A stretch of DNA of 64,000 nucleotides, taken from Methylobacterium tarhaniae. Lineage in GTDB: Bacteria; Pseudomonadota; Alphaproteobacteria; Rhizobiales; Beijerinckiaceae. Positions 37,557 to 46,570 of the stretch are shown here, in pieces. Location: the NCBI RefSeq assembly GCF_001043955.1, contig NZ_LABZ01000037.1, positions 1 to 64,000 on the forward strand, given 5' to 3'. Positions within the stretch are counted from its first letter, which is position 1. Each line of letters begins with the position of its first letter. Below the pieces are notes generated by a model. It was given only the letters and a program-made list of their open reading frames with translations. It did not search any database and was not told the DNA's origin. A program made the position numbers and the translations under genes.

Positions 37557-38156
37557 TCAGAACGTGTACGCGATCTTGCCGCCGTAATTGGTCAGGCCGC
37601 GATTCTCGACGCACAGGCCGGCATTCGACATGTGCTCGATCGTCGCCATGACGCTCCAGTGCTCGTTGATCCGGAAGCCGATGCCGGCCGCCTCGCGGAA
37701 CAGCGGCGAGCAGCCGAGGGCGTTGTAGGTCTTCGGGACGAAGAGCTTCGGGCCTGTATAGCCGTCGTGGAAGCCGGCGCCGAAGAAGCCCTCGACGAAG
37801 ATCCGGTCGGTGATGTCGAAGGTCCAGGTCGCGCCGAGATAGGCGTAGCTGGTGCGGCCGTCGAAGTTGTAGCTGCCGCCGACGGTCGGGCGGGGCACGA
37901 AGGCGGCCCAGAATCGGTCGAGGCCGGTGACCGGCTTGGCGAACAGCAATTCGCCGTTAATGTTGCCGGTGTTCTTCTCGTTGCTGCCGGGATCCTGGGC
38001 GGAGCCGCCGATGCGGAACTCCGAGACGATGCTGAGGGGCTGAACCGGCGGCCGGTAGGACGGGACCAGGGCCGACGGATCGGCGGCCTGGGCGGCCGGT
38101 GCGGCCGGTGCGGCCAGGACGACCACCGCGGCGAGGCTCGGAAGGGTTACGCGCAT
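37557..38156 (-). CDS. Acyloxyacyl hydrolase / lipid A 3-O-deacylase (PagL-like)
   Basis: This is a 199-residue outer-membrane beta-barrel candidate with a signal peptide (residues about 1-24, ending AAQAAD). The C-terminal region has the PagL catalytic signature IEHMSNAGLCVENRGLTN, where His and Ser are the catalytic pair, and it ends in an aromatic residue (IAYTF), as barrel proteins do. Alternating hydrophobic strands are visible throughout. PagL-type enzymes remove the 3-O acyl chain from lipid A. Substrate in this organism is assumed. The start is the ATG at 38156. Confidence 0.8.
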   Translation of the reverse strand: MRVTLPSLAAVVVLAAPAAPAAQAADPSALVPSYRPPVQPLSIVSEFRIGGSAQDPGSNEKNTGNINGELLFAKPVTGLDRFWAAFVPRPTVGGSYNFDGRTSYAYLGATWTFDITDRIFVEGFFGAGFHDGYTGPKLFVPKTYNALGCSPLFREAAGIGFRINEHWSVMATIEHMSNAGLCVENRGLTNYGGKIAYTF

Positions 38157-38291
38157 CTGTCGAACGGTCCACCGCCCCGTTGCTGGGGCGGGGTTTATCC
38201 TATCCACATGGCTCGCGGTCCGTCTCGCCGCGCAATCCGTCTCGCGGCGGTTTTCCACCCCGTGCGGCCACCTCGCCACAGTCTCGCTGCG

Positions 38292-38477
38292 TCAGGCGCC
38301 CCGCCACCACAGCACCCCCATGATGACCAGGATGGCGACGAACTGGAGCAGCACCCGCAATCGCATCAGGCGTTGCGAGACGTTGGCGCTGCCGCCGCGC
38401 AGCATGTTGGCGAGGCCGAACAGCAGCACCACGGCGACCGCGAGGCAGGCGATGAGGACGAGGGTGTTGCCGGACAT
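38292..38477 (-). CDS. HIG1-domain small membrane protein
   Basis: This is a 61-residue protein with two membrane helices (NTLVLIACLAVAVVLLFGLA and RLRVLLQFVAILVIMGVLWW) linked by GGSANVSQRLMRLRV. The layout, with a conserved loop ending in QxxMRxR, fits the HIG1/twin-transmembrane family, which includes small factors bound to respiratory complexes. The role here is unknown. Confidence 0.75.
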   Translation of the reverse strand: MSGNTLVLIACLAVAVVLLFGLANMLRGGSANVSQRLMRLRVLLQFVAILVIMGVLWWRGA

Positions 38478-38684
38478 TCGGGAAGGCTCGCGAGGTGGAA
38501 CGGCCTGATAGGGCGGATCAGGACCGTGCGGGGAGGCGGCCCCGCGACGCAGGAGGCCGCTTTCCCCTCACGCGATGTCCGATCGACCGCCCCGGACGTT
38601 CCCTGCGGGACCGCATCGCGACGCGACGCTCGGCGCCGCTCCAGCGCGCGGAGCGCCGCTCCGCCGCTGCGGGTCGATGGAACA

Positions 38685-38710
38685 GGATCCGGAAGCGATC
38701 GTCCGGATCC
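38685..38710 (-). terminator. Hairpin downstream of the DUF4175 gene
   Basis: GGATCCGG (38685-38692) and CCGGATCC (38703-38710) pair perfectly around a 10-base loop, 45 bp past the stop of the gene at 38755. The rest of the 277-bp gap (38478-38754) shows no gene. Confidence 0.45.
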
Positions 38711-38754
38711 CGTGGCGCATCCGGTCCGCGGAGGCCGCGTCGCCTCCGTCGAGT

Positions 38755-41367
38755 TCAGTTCCGCCGCAGCAGGCGCTCGAAGTAGTCCAGCTCCTCCGCC
38801 GGGCGGCTCGGGTCGCCGAGCTTGCGCCGCAGCTCCTCCAGGATGCGCCGGGCCCGCTCGACGCCGGACTCCTCGGCGGTCGGCACGCGCACGCGGCCGT
38901 CCGAGAAGTCGCGGCTGCGGGTCGGGCGGCCGAGGGGATCGTTGTCGCGCGCGCCCTGACGGCCGGGCTGGTTGGGGTTGCCCTGGCCCTGCTGCCCGTC
39001 CGCGGATTGCTGGCCCTCGCCCTCCTGGCCCATCTGCTGCATCTGCTGGGCCATGCCCTGCGCACCGCGCTGGAGCCCTTCGAGGGCGCGCCCCTGCGCG
39101 TCGACGGCGGAGCCGTCCTGCCCCTGGCCGATCGCGTTCTCGGCGTCGCGCATCGCCTGCTCGGCGTCGGACAGGCCCTGCTCGCCCTGCATGCCGAGCT
39201 CCTTCATCCGCCGCTGCAGATCCTCGAGGCGCTGGCGCAGGGCCTGCTGGCGGTCACCCAGGCCTCCCTGCTTCTCGCCCTGCTGGCCGCGCTGACCCGG
39301 CTGCTGGCCGTCCTGTCCCTGCGGGTCGCCGCCGGGCTGGCCCTGCTGGCCGCGCTGGCGCTGCCCCTGCTGGCCCGGCTGCTGCGGCTGGCCGCGATTG
39401 CCGAAGCGGCGCTCCTGGCCCTGGCGGAAGGTCTCGTCGCGCAGGCCCTGCTGCTCGCGCGCCATGGCCTCCAGGTCCTGCATCTGGCGGTTCATCTCGC
39501 GCGCCGTCGGGTCGCTCATGCGCGAGCCGGGCTGGGCGGTCTGAAGGTTCTCCAGGATGCCGCGAAGCTGGTCGAGCAGGCGCTGGGCCTCGGCGACGTC
39601 GCCGCGCTTCATCGCCTCCTGCATCTGGTCGAGCATCTTGGAGAGGTCGTCCGGCGTCACCGTACGGTCGGCCTGCTGGCTGTTCTGGCCGGGATTCTGC
39701 GGATTCTGCTGCTGGCGCTGGGCGAACTCCTTCAGGAAGCGGTCCATGGCCTGGCGCAGCTCCTCGGTGAGCTTGGCGATCTCCTGGTCGGAGGCGCCCC
39801 GGTCGAGGGCGTCCTTGAGCCGGTCCTGGGCGGCGCGCAGAGCCTTCTCGGCGTCCGAGAGGTCGCCCTCCTCGATCTGCAGCGCCATGGTCCAGAGAAG
39901 GTCGGCGACCTCGGTCAGGGCCTCGTCGGTCCTGGCCGCGCGCAGGCGCCGCGACGCCTCCTTGAGGCCGAGGAAGACGCCCCATTGCGGCGTGAAGCGC
40001 TCGGGCGCGATCAGCAGCGCGTCGAGGGCAGTCTCGACCCGGGTCCGGCCCCCGTCCGGATCGAGGACGAGGCGGCGGCGCTCCTCGGCGAGGGAGCGCG
40101 CCAGGGGCTTGGTGAAGAACCGGCCCGGCAGGGTGAAGGCGAGGGGGGCCGAGCGCCCCTCCTGCCCGGCCTCGTCCTTGGCCACCAGGGTCAGCAGCAC
40201 CTTGGCGCCAGCCCAAGGGTTGTCGGTGAGGTCGATCAGGGTGCGGGTGTCGCTGGTGCCCTGCGCGTCGGACGGCAGGCTCAGAGTCAGGCGGGGCGGC
40301 GGCACCAGGCTGCGCCCTTTCGTCTGCGGCTCGACCACGCCCTCCGCCGAAGCCAGGCCGTAATCGTCCTTGGCCCGGTAGACGAGGGTGAAGGTGCCGC
40401 GCCCGTTGGTCTCCGGCTGGCCCGCGAAGGCGATCTCCGGCGGCCGGTCGGGGATCGTCTCGACGGTGAGGCGGTGGGTGCTGGCGAAGCCCGTCTGCAC
40501 CGCGAGCTCGGCGGTGCCGCCGGTCAGGGTGAAGCGCTCCTCGCGCAGGTCGGGCCGGGCCGGGGTCGTGGCGGGCAGCGCCTTCAGCCCGGCGCCGGGC
40601 GTCACCGTCGCGTCGCTGGCGCCGGCGATGCGCACGACGAGCGTCGCGTTCACCGGCGCCCGCAGACGCTGGCCCGCTTCCGCGAGGGTGACGATGAGGG
40701 GCGGCATCCGGGTGTAGAGCGGCGGGTCGATCCAGCCGTCGACCCGGAACGCGGGCGCGGCCGAGACGGGCCCGCGCCAGTCGAAGGCCGCGCGCAGCCG
40801 GTCACCGGCCTCGGGGCCCGCCACGAAGGCGCCGGCCACGGCGGCCAGGATCGCGCCGGCCCGCAGCGCGAAGGGGTCGCGCCCGGCCATCCCGGGACGC
40901 GGACCGGACACCGTGAGGCGCGCCAGCGTCGCCGCCGCGCGGCGGCGGTGCAGGGCCCAGAGGGCCTGGGTGCCGGGATCGTCCCGGCCCAAAGCCAGAT
41001 TGTCCTCGAGCGCCCGGGCCGGGCGGTGACCGAGACCCGCATCGCGGTCGATGCGTGCGAGGGCCTGCGTGCGGGCGATCCGCCGCAGGCGCAGGAGCGG
41101 CAGCAGCACGGCCACGAGGGCGAGCCCGAAGAGCCCCACCCCGGCCATGCGCAAGGTGGGCCCGGCATCGAGCCACAGCCCGAGCCATGACGCGGCGAGG
41201 AAGACCAGCACGACCGCGAGGCCGCGCCACAGGATCGGCCAGGCCTGCTCCCACAGGGTCACCCGCGAGGCGCGAATCACCAGCCGGTCGAGCCCGGCGC
41301 GCACCGGATCGGCCCGGCCCTCCGAGGCGGACGGGCTCCGCGCGGTGTCCGGCTCGGCCTTGCTCAT
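38755..41367 (-). CDS. TIGR02302/DUF4175 large membrane protein
   Basis: This is an 870-residue alphaproteobacterial protein of unknown function. It has two to three membrane helices near the N-terminus (residues about 35-75 and 155-180). A periplasmic beta-rich region follows (about 190-420, with VDGWIDPPLYTRMPPLIVTL). The long C-terminal part is rich in glutamine and glycine and in coiled coil (QQNPQNPGQNSQQ and GQQGQRQRGQQGQPGGDPQG). It ends ELDYFERLLRRN, conserved in the family. The start is set at the ATG 41367 (MSKAEPD), preceded by GGGAGCAGGG; an upstream frame has no similarity. It is often found near lysA, as here. Confidence 0.88.
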   Translation of the reverse strand: MSKAEPDTARSPSASEGRADPVRAGLDRLVIRASRVTLWEQAWPILWRGLAVVLVFLAASWLGLWLDAGPTLRMAGVGLFGLALVAVLLPLLRLRRIARTQALARIDRDAGLGHRPARALEDNLALGRDDPGTQALWALHRRRAAATLARLTVSGPRPGMAGRDPFALRAGAILAAVAGAFVAGPEAGDRLRAAFDWRGPVSAAPAFRVDGWIDPPLYTRMPPLIVTLAEAGQRLRAPVNATLVVRIAGASDATVTPGAGLKALPATTPARPDLREERFTLTGGTAELAVQTGFASTHRLTVETIPDRPPEIAFAGQPETNGRGTFTLVYRAKDDYGLASAEGVVEPQTKGRSLVPPPRLTLSLPSDAQGTSDTRTLIDLTDNPWAGAKVLLTLVAKDEAGQEGRSAPLAFTLPGRFFTKPLARSLAEERRRLVLDPDGGRTRVETALDALLIAPERFTPQWGVFLGLKEASRRLRAARTDEALTEVADLLWTMALQIEEGDLSDAEKALRAAQDRLKDALDRGASDQEIAKLTEELRQAMDRFLKEFAQRQQQNPQNPGQNSQQADRTVTPDDLSKMLDQMQEAMKRGDVAEAQRLLDQLRGILENLQTAQPGSRMSDPTAREMNRQMQDLEAMAREQQGLRDETFRQGQERRFGNRGQPQQPGQQGQRQRGQQGQPGGDPQGQDGQQPGQRGQQGEKQGGLGDRQQALRQRLEDLQRRMKELGMQGEQGLSDAEQAMRDAENAIGQGQDGSAVDAQGRALEGLQRGAQGMAQQMQQMGQEGEGQQSADGQQGQGNPNQPGRQGARDNDPLGRPTRSRDFSDGRVRVPTAEESGVERARRILEELRRKLGDPSRPAEELDYFERLLRRN

Positions 41368-41454
41368 GCCCTGCTCCCGCTGGCACCCGTCCGGGGACGG
41401 GCGAAGAGGGCAGGCTAGCATGCCGGCCCGGCCGGGCCAGCGGGTCAAATCGGC

Positions 41455-41652
41455 TCAGGCCGACCGGTCCTGCCGCGGCCGGTTCGCGTCGTGCGGGTGA
41501 GGCACGCCCCCGCTGGTCCGCGCCGCCGCTTCGTGCAGGGGCTGCACGGCCTTGCGGGCCTGGGCCAGGGTCGCCTGGTGCTCGGCGGCGATGCGGAACG
41601 CGCGCTCGACCACGGCCTCGGCGCGGGCGAGGAGATTGCCTTGGGGCGCCAT
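41455..41652 (-). CDS. Small protein between lysA and DUF4175 gene, hypothetical
   Basis: This is a possible 65-residue protein with a helical N-terminal half (MAPQGNLLARAEAVVERAFR, then AAEHQATLAQARKAV) and a polar tail rich in His, Pro and Arg. I do not recognise a family. It is on the same strand as its neighbours and fits the gap without overlap, but evidence beyond the open frame is weak. Confidence 0.4.
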   Translation of the reverse strand: MAPQGNLLARAEAVVERAFRIAAEHQATLAQARKAVQPLHEAAARTSGGVPHPHDANRPRQDRSA

Positions 41653-41753
41653 CGCTTGGGTTACTCCCGGTGACAGAGCCGCACGCTATCCCGGGAGGAC
41701 TGGCCGCCTCGTTCGGAAATCCCGTCGAACTTTAACGATCGGCGCGAAAAGGC

Positions 41754-43025
41754 TCAGATTGCGAGCCAGTCCGGCACCCGATCGAGCCCGATCAGCTCCT
41801 CGTAGCTCTGCCTCGGCCGGATCACCGCGTGGTCGGCCCCGCGCACCAGCACCTCGGGCACCAGCGGCCGCGTGTTGTAGGTGCAGGCCTGCACGGCGCC
41901 GTAGGCCCCGGCCGACATCACGGCGATCAGGTCGCCGGGCTTGACCTCCGGCATCTCGCGGGCGAGCGCCAGGTAGTCGCCGCTCTCGCAGACCGGGCCG
42001 ACCACGTCGGCGGTGAGGCGGCCCGCCTCGGGCGTCGGCTCCGCCACCGGCCGCAGGGCGTGGTAGGCCTCGTAGAGCGTCGGGCGGATCAGGTCGTTCA
42101 TGCCCGCGTCGACGATCACGAAGGTGCGGCCCTCGCCGTGCTTCACGTACAGCACGCGGGTGACGAGCACGCCGGCATTGCCGGCGATCATCCGGCCGAT
42201 CTCGAAGACGGGCTTGAGGCCGAGCGGCCGGAAATGAGGGCGCAGCACCGACGCGAAGGCGGCCGGGTCCGGCGGGGGCGCGTTGTCGTCGCGGTAGGGG
42301 ATGCCGAGGCCGCCGCCGAAATCGACGTGGTGGAGCTTGTGCCCCGCCGCCATCAGGTCGCGGGCGAGGCCGCAGAGCAGGGCGGCGGCGTTGTCGTAGG
42401 GCGCGAGGTCGGTGATCTGGCTGCCGATATGCATGTCGACGCCGACCAGCGACAGGCCGGGCAGGGCGGCCGCCCGGGCATAGACCTCGCGGGCCCGGGA
42501 GATCGGGATGCCGAACTTGTTCTCCGACTTGCCGGTCGAGATCTTGGCGTGGGTGCGGGCATCGACGTCCGGGTTGACCCGGATCGAGACCGGTGCCGTC
42601 GCGCCCCTGGCGGCCGCGACGCGGGAGAGCTGCTCCAGCTCCGGCTCGCTCTCGACGTTGAAGCACAGGATGCCGGCGTCGAGCGCCGCCGCCATCTCGC
42701 CCTCGGTCTTGCCGACGCCGGAGAAGACGATCCGCTCGCCCGGCACCCCGGCGGCGAGCGCCCGGCGCAGTTCGCCCTCCGAGACGATGTCCATGCCGGC
42801 GCCGAGGCGCGCCAGGGTGGCGAGCACCGCCTGGTTGGAATTCGCCTTCATGGCGTAGCAGACGAGGGCGTCGTCGCCCGAGAACGCCTCCGCGAAGACC
42901 CGGTAGTGCCGCTCCAGGGTGGCGGAGGCGTAGCAGTAGAACGGGGTGCCGACCGCGTCCGCGAGCCGTGCCAGGTCGACGTCCTCGGCGTGGAGCACGC
43001 CGTCGCGATAGGTGAAGTGGTGCAT
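41754..43025 (-). CDS. lysA: Diaminopimelate decarboxylase
   Basis: LysA makes lysine from meso-diaminopimelate with PLP. The 423-residue protein has the PLP-lysine segment VCYAMKANSNQAVL, the HIGSQ motif in VDMHIGSQITDLAPY, the glycine loop FGGGLGIPY, and the catalytic Cys in GPVCESGDYLA. The EPGR motif near residue 280 reads FEIGRMIAGNAG, with Ile for Pro, a small deviation. The start is the ATG at 43025. lptM lies upstream on the same strand with a 213-bp gap that shows no gene. Confidence 0.95.
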   Translation of the reverse strand: MHHFTYRDGVLHAEDVDLARLADAVGTPFYCYASATLERHYRVFAEAFSGDDALVCYAMKANSNQAVLATLARLGAGMDIVSEGELRRALAAGVPGERIVFSGVGKTEGEMAAALDAGILCFNVESEPELEQLSRVAAARGATAPVSIRVNPDVDARTHAKISTGKSENKFGIPISRAREVYARAAALPGLSLVGVDMHIGSQITDLAPYDNAAALLCGLARDLMAAGHKLHHVDFGGGLGIPYRDDNAPPPDPAAFASVLRPHFRPLGLKPVFEIGRMIAGNAGVLVTRVLYVKHGEGRTFVIVDAGMNDLIRPTLYEAYHALRPVAEPTPEAGRLTADVVGPVCESGDYLALAREMPEVKPGDLIAVMSAGAYGAVQACTYNTRPLVPEVLVRGADHAVIRPRQSYEELIGLDRVPDWLAI

Positions 43026-43238
43026 GGCAAGGTGACCTGGGAGGTGACCGACGTCCGGGCGCTGGCCGCGCGCGGCTCGGGCGCGAGACGCGCCTCTACA
43101 CGAAACCGATCAGCCTTTGCACCCTCGCGGGCTCAGCCAAGCCGATCTCGCGACAGGGGCCGCCGGTTTCGCGGCGAAAATCTGCGTCGAATCGAGACCC
43201 TGAGCGGACGAAGCGTCGGCCTGCCAACGCAAGTCTGC

Positions 43239-43610
43239 TCAGAGCAGCGGGTCGAGGGGAAAGGGCTCCTTGGGGATCACGTAGCCCTTGCGCCGCCGGG
43301 AGGAGGATTCGGTCGGGGCCGGGATCCCCGTCGGCGCCGCGACCGCCGAGGCCGGCAACTCGTCACCGTCGTCCGGGGCGGATCCGCCCGCCGAGAGCCC
43401 GACCCCGGCCGGCAGCGTGTTGACCGCGGCCGCCCCGGTGAGCGGCCGCGCGGTGCTCGTACCCGCAGGTCCCACACCCGCAGGTCCGTTCGCTTGCGGC
43501 TGCACCGCCGGTGCCGCCGCGGATGGCGGCTCGAGGGGCCCGCGCCGGCCGCAGGCGGCGGCCGAAAGGGCGATCAGGCCGAGGAGGACGAGGGTACGGG
43601 TACGGAACAC
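43239..43610 (-). CDS. lptM: LptM-like lipoprotein (YifL family)
   Basis: LptM helps assemble the LptD/LptE lipopolysaccharide translocon. The 123-residue protein has a lipoprotein signal (MFRTRTLVLLGLIALSAAAC) followed directly by the family signature CGRRGPLEPP. A long low-complexity linker ends in a conserved Rhizobiales C-terminus, KGYVIPKEPFPLDPLL. It starts with GTG at 43610. The tail is longer than in enterobacterial LptM. Its place upstream of lysA is usual in Rhizobiales. Confidence 0.82.
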   Translation of the reverse strand: MFRTRTLVLLGLIALSAAACGRRGPLEPPSAAAPAVQPQANGPAGVGPAGTSTARPLTGAAAVNTLPAGVGLSAGGSAPDDGDELPASAVAAPTGIPAPTESSSRRRKGYVIPKEPFPLDPLL

Positions 43611-43860
43611 GGGCGAGATCCAGGCACAAGCGTGGCGGCGGCACCATAGCGGCCCGGAACCCGCGAGGCGAGCCCGGCCCTCGCGGCCCTTGTGCGCCGG
43701 ATGCGCGGCATTCGAGCGTGGCCGTTAAGGAGGTATTGGAGCGGGGCCCCGAAGAGTGCGCTAACAGCCTCCGAGGTCCCGCCGATGCCCGCGCGACACA
43801 CTGCCCGCACAAAGGCGGCGCGGGAGCGACGAAGAGGTGATCGTTTCGCTCGCCAATCCG

Positions 43861-43875
43861 TTAACGAACGGTTAA
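43861..43875. promoter_or_regulatory. Perfect CtrA box (TTAA-N7-TTAA)
   Basis: TTAA-CGAACGG-TTAA lies 50 bp upstream of the hybrid kinase GTG at 43925, in a 314-bp gap otherwise without a gene. TTAA-N7-TTAA is the full CtrA recognition site in alphaproteobacteria, and ctrA is in this window. The same CGAACGGTTAA core recurs upstream of ctrA near 58344. Control by CtrA is inference. Confidence 0.6.
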
Positions 43876-43924
43876 GCTTTCAGCCGATCGCCGCGTCGGC
43901 TTCCGTCGCGTTTGTGAGTGTCCC

Positions 43925-46033
43925 GTGAGCCTTTCGACGGTGCGGCTGCACCAGCTCCTCGTCGCCGCGGCTTTCCTGGTGCCGTGCGTCGTCCTGGTGG
44001 GCGCGGCGTGGTGGAACCGGGCCGAGGTCCTGCGCGAAGAGGACAGCGCCGTGGTGCGGACCGCGGCGGTGATGCACGAGCACGCCTCGAAGGTGTTCGA
44101 CACCGCCGAGCTGGCGATGGACCGGGTCGACGACTACATCTTCGATCGCAGCTGGAGCCAGATCGCCGCCCCCGCCACCGGCGGATTCCTGGCGAGCCTG
44201 AAGGCGCCGCTCGCCCAGGCCCGGGCGGTCTGGGTGGTCGACCCGCAGGGGCGGATCCAGGCCTCGAGCCGCGAGGGCGATCTCGGCCGCGAGGTCGCGG
44301 AGCGGGACGTCTTCTCGGTCCATCGCCCGCGGGACATCGGCATCTATGTCAGCCCCGCCGTGCGCGAGGCGGACGGGGCCACCGCCTTCATGGTCAGCCG
44401 CCGGCGCTCGACCGATGACGGGCGCTTCGACGGCGTGATCGTGATCGCCCTCGGCACCGAGTACTTCGCCCGCTTCTACGCCGAGATCGCCGCCCCGACC
44501 GACCACCGGGCGATGCTCCTGCGCGCCGACGGCGCGGTGCTGGTGCGCGAGCCGCCGGGCCCCGAGGTCGACGAGCGTCTGGCCCCGGGCGATCCCCTGC
44601 TGCGGGCGATCCGCGCGCGGCCGCAGGGGGGCGCGGCCACCGGCACCCCGCCCGCCGAGGCCGAGCGGCTCTATGCCTGGCGCCGCATCGGCGACTATCC
44701 GGTCGAGGTGGCGTTCTCGGTCGAGACCGCGGTCGCTCTCGACCGCTGGTACGACAACCTGCGGGTCTACGGCCTCGTCGCCACCGTCTCGGCCCTCACC
44801 CTGGTGCTGATGGCCTGGCTGGCGCTCGCCCGGGCCCGGGCCGAGCAGCAGGCCTTGTCCGATCTCAAGCGCGAGCACGCGCAGCGGCTCTCCGCCGAGA
44901 ACCAGCTGCGCCAGTCGCAGAAGATGGAGGCGGTGGGCCAGCTGACGGGAGGCATCGCCCACGACTTCAACAACCTCCTGGCGGTGATCACCGGCTCCCT
45001 CGAACTGGTGCAGCGCCGCATCGCCCGGGGCGACACCGATGTCGGCCGCTTCATCGCCGGCGCCCTCGACGGCACCGACCGGGCGGCGAAGCTCACCCAC
45101 CGGCTCCTCGCCTTCGCCCGCCAGCAGCCCCTGGAACCGCGCCCGACCGATCCGAACCGCCTCGTCGGCGGCATGATCGACCTGCTGCGGCGCACCCTCG
45201 GCGAGACCGTCCGGGTCGAGACCCGCCTGATGGCCGATCCCCCGGCGATCTTCGTCGACCAGAACCAGCTTGAGAACGCGATCCTGAACCTCGCGGTGAA
45301 TGCCCGCGACGCGATGCCGGGCGGCGGGACGCTGGCGCTGGAGACCGCCCACGGCGCCCTCGACGACGGCACGAAGGCGGTTTCGGTCACGGTGCGCGAT
45401 ACCGGCACCGGCATGCCGCCCGACGTGGTGGCCCGGGCCTTCGAGCCGTTCTTCACCACCAAGCCGCAAGGGAGAGGCACGGGCCTGGGCCTGAGCCAGG
45501 TCTACGGCTTCGTCACCCAGTCGGGCGGGCGCGTTCGCATCGATAGCCAGCCGGGGCGGGGCACCGCCATCGAGCTGACGCTGCCGGTGAGCGCGGACGG
45601 CGTGCCGGCCGAGACCGCCGGGCGGTCGCGCCTCGCGACGGCGGCGCCCGGACGGGCCCGGCAGACGGTGCTGGTGGTGGAGGACGACGCCGCCGTGCGG
45701 CTGGCCAGCGCCGAGACGATCGGCGAGCTCGGCTATCGCACCCTGACGGCGCCGGACGGGGCGGCGGCGCTCGCGGCCCTCGACACCGAGCGGGACGTCG
45801 CCGTGCTGTTCACCGACGTGGTGATGCCGGGCATCGACGGGCCGACGCTCGCGGCGGAGGCACGGCGGCGGCGGCCCGATCTGCGGGTGATCTTCGCCAC
45901 CGGCCACCCGCGGGACGATGCGCAGGAGGGCCCGCGCCCGGCCCCCGGCGAGACGGTGTTGCGCAAGCCTTTCACCATCGAGGCCCTGGCCGAGGCCCTC
46001 GAGGCTGCGAGCCGCGCCGAAGCCTCGGCGTGA
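43925..46033 (+). CDS. Hybrid sensor histidine kinase with C-terminal receiver
   Basis: This is a 702-residue membrane kinase. It has helices at residues about 12-32 and 283-305 with a PDC/Cache-like periplasmic sensor between them. A HisKA domain follows, with phospho-acceptor motif GGIAHDFNNLL near residue 345. The HATPase domain shows NAVNARDAMPGGG-type, DTGTGMPPDV and GRGTGLGLSQVYGF motifs, and the receiver (about 580-695) shows EDDAAVR, TDVVMPG and LRKPF. The HDFNN motif also occurs in CckA, but the Cache sensor instead of PAS repeats argues against that name. It starts with GTG. A perfect CtrA box lies upstream. The signal is unknown. Confidence 0.88.
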   Translation: MSLSTVRLHQLLVAAAFLVPCVVLVGAAWWNRAEVLREEDSAVVRTAAVMHEHASKVFDTAELAMDRVDDYIFDRSWSQIAAPATGGFLASLKAPLAQARAVWVVDPQGRIQASSREGDLGREVAERDVFSVHRPRDIGIYVSPAVREADGATAFMVSRRRSTDDGRFDGVIVIALGTEYFARFYAEIAAPTDHRAMLLRADGAVLVREPPGPEVDERLAPGDPLLRAIRARPQGGAATGTPPAEAERLYAWRRIGDYPVEVAFSVETAVALDRWYDNLRVYGLVATVSALTLVLMAWLALARARAEQQALSDLKREHAQRLSAENQLRQSQKMEAVGQLTGGIAHDFNNLLAVITGSLELVQRRIARGDTDVGRFIAGALDGTDRAAKLTHRLLAFARQQPLEPRPTDPNRLVGGMIDLLRRTLGETVRVETRLMADPPAIFVDQNQLENAILNLAVNARDAMPGGGTLALETAHGALDDGTKAVSVTVRDTGTGMPPDVVARAFEPFFTTKPQGRGTGLGLSQVYGFVTQSGGRVRIDSQPGRGTAIELTLPVSADGVPAETAGRSRLATAAPGRARQTVLVVEDDAAVRLASAETIGELGYRTLTAPDGAAALAALDTERDVAVLFTDVVMPGIDGPTLAAEARRRRPDLRVIFATGHPRDDAQEGPRPAPGETVLRKPFTIEALAEALEAASRAEASA

Positions 46034-46035
46034 AC

Positions 46036-46051
46036 GGGGCCCGTGGGCCCC
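46036..46051. terminator. Hairpin between convergent genes
   Basis: GGGGCCC-GT-GGGCCCC is a perfect 7-bp stem in the 34-bp gap between the hybrid kinase (+) and the small exported protein (-). It is a probable bidirectional terminator without T runs. Confidence 0.5.
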
Positions 46052-46067
46052 GCCTTCTGCGGAAGGC

Positions 46068-46316
46068 TTACTTCTTGTGCGTCTGCTCGTAGTAGTCGAT
46101 CGCCCGCTTGCAGTTGACCGAGATCTTCTTCATGTTCTTCTCGAAGCAGCGATCGACCTCGGGGCTTTCCGGCGGCAGGTTACCGCAATAGGTCATGTAG
46201 TCGCCGGTGCAGTACTTCTTCAGGTTGGGGTCGTCTCGCTGGGCGAGGGCCGGTCCGGCGAGCAGCATCAGGCTGCCGGCGGTCAGGAGGGCGAGCGACA
46301 TCGGCCTGAGCGTCAT
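46068..46316 (-). CDS. Small exported cysteine-containing protein
   Basis: This is an 82-residue protein with a signal peptide (MTLRPMSLALLTAGSLMLLA, cleavage near ALAQ). The mature part of about 56 residues has four cysteines (KKYCTGDYMTYCGNLPPE, VDRCFEKNMKKISVNCKRAI), likely two disulfides in the periplasm. The CxxxxxxYCG pattern recurs in small Rhizobiales exported proteins of unknown role. The start is the ATG at 46316; an internal ATG at 46301 is possible. Confidence 0.72.
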   Translation of the reverse strand: MTLRPMSLALLTAGSLMLLAGPALAQRDDPNLKKYCTGDYMTYCGNLPPESPEVDRCFEKNMKKISVNCKRAIDYYEQTHKK

Positions 46317-46570
46317 ATCTGTCAAAGCCTTGCAGAGCGTGGAAGTCGCAGCGACATGGCCCGAAACCCGCAGCCTGACAAGGGCTGCGGGGCGATGCCG
46401 GATCGGGCGGCGAACCGGCCGGAATCGACCGAAGGCGCCCTCGGGCGTGAGAAAGCCGAGCGCCGGCAAGCCCTTGGGCCACGTTTCCGAATTGTTTCCC
46501 GTCCGGCGCGTCGCATCCGCGGGCGGGGGCGCCGGTAGCGATGTGCCGCAGAGCACACCGCGCCCCCCGG

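Noticed and set aside
43925-46033. Calling the hybrid kinase CckA
   Set aside because: The HDFNN motif and receiver fit, but the sensor region looks like a Cache domain with two flanking helices rather than the PAS pattern of CckA.
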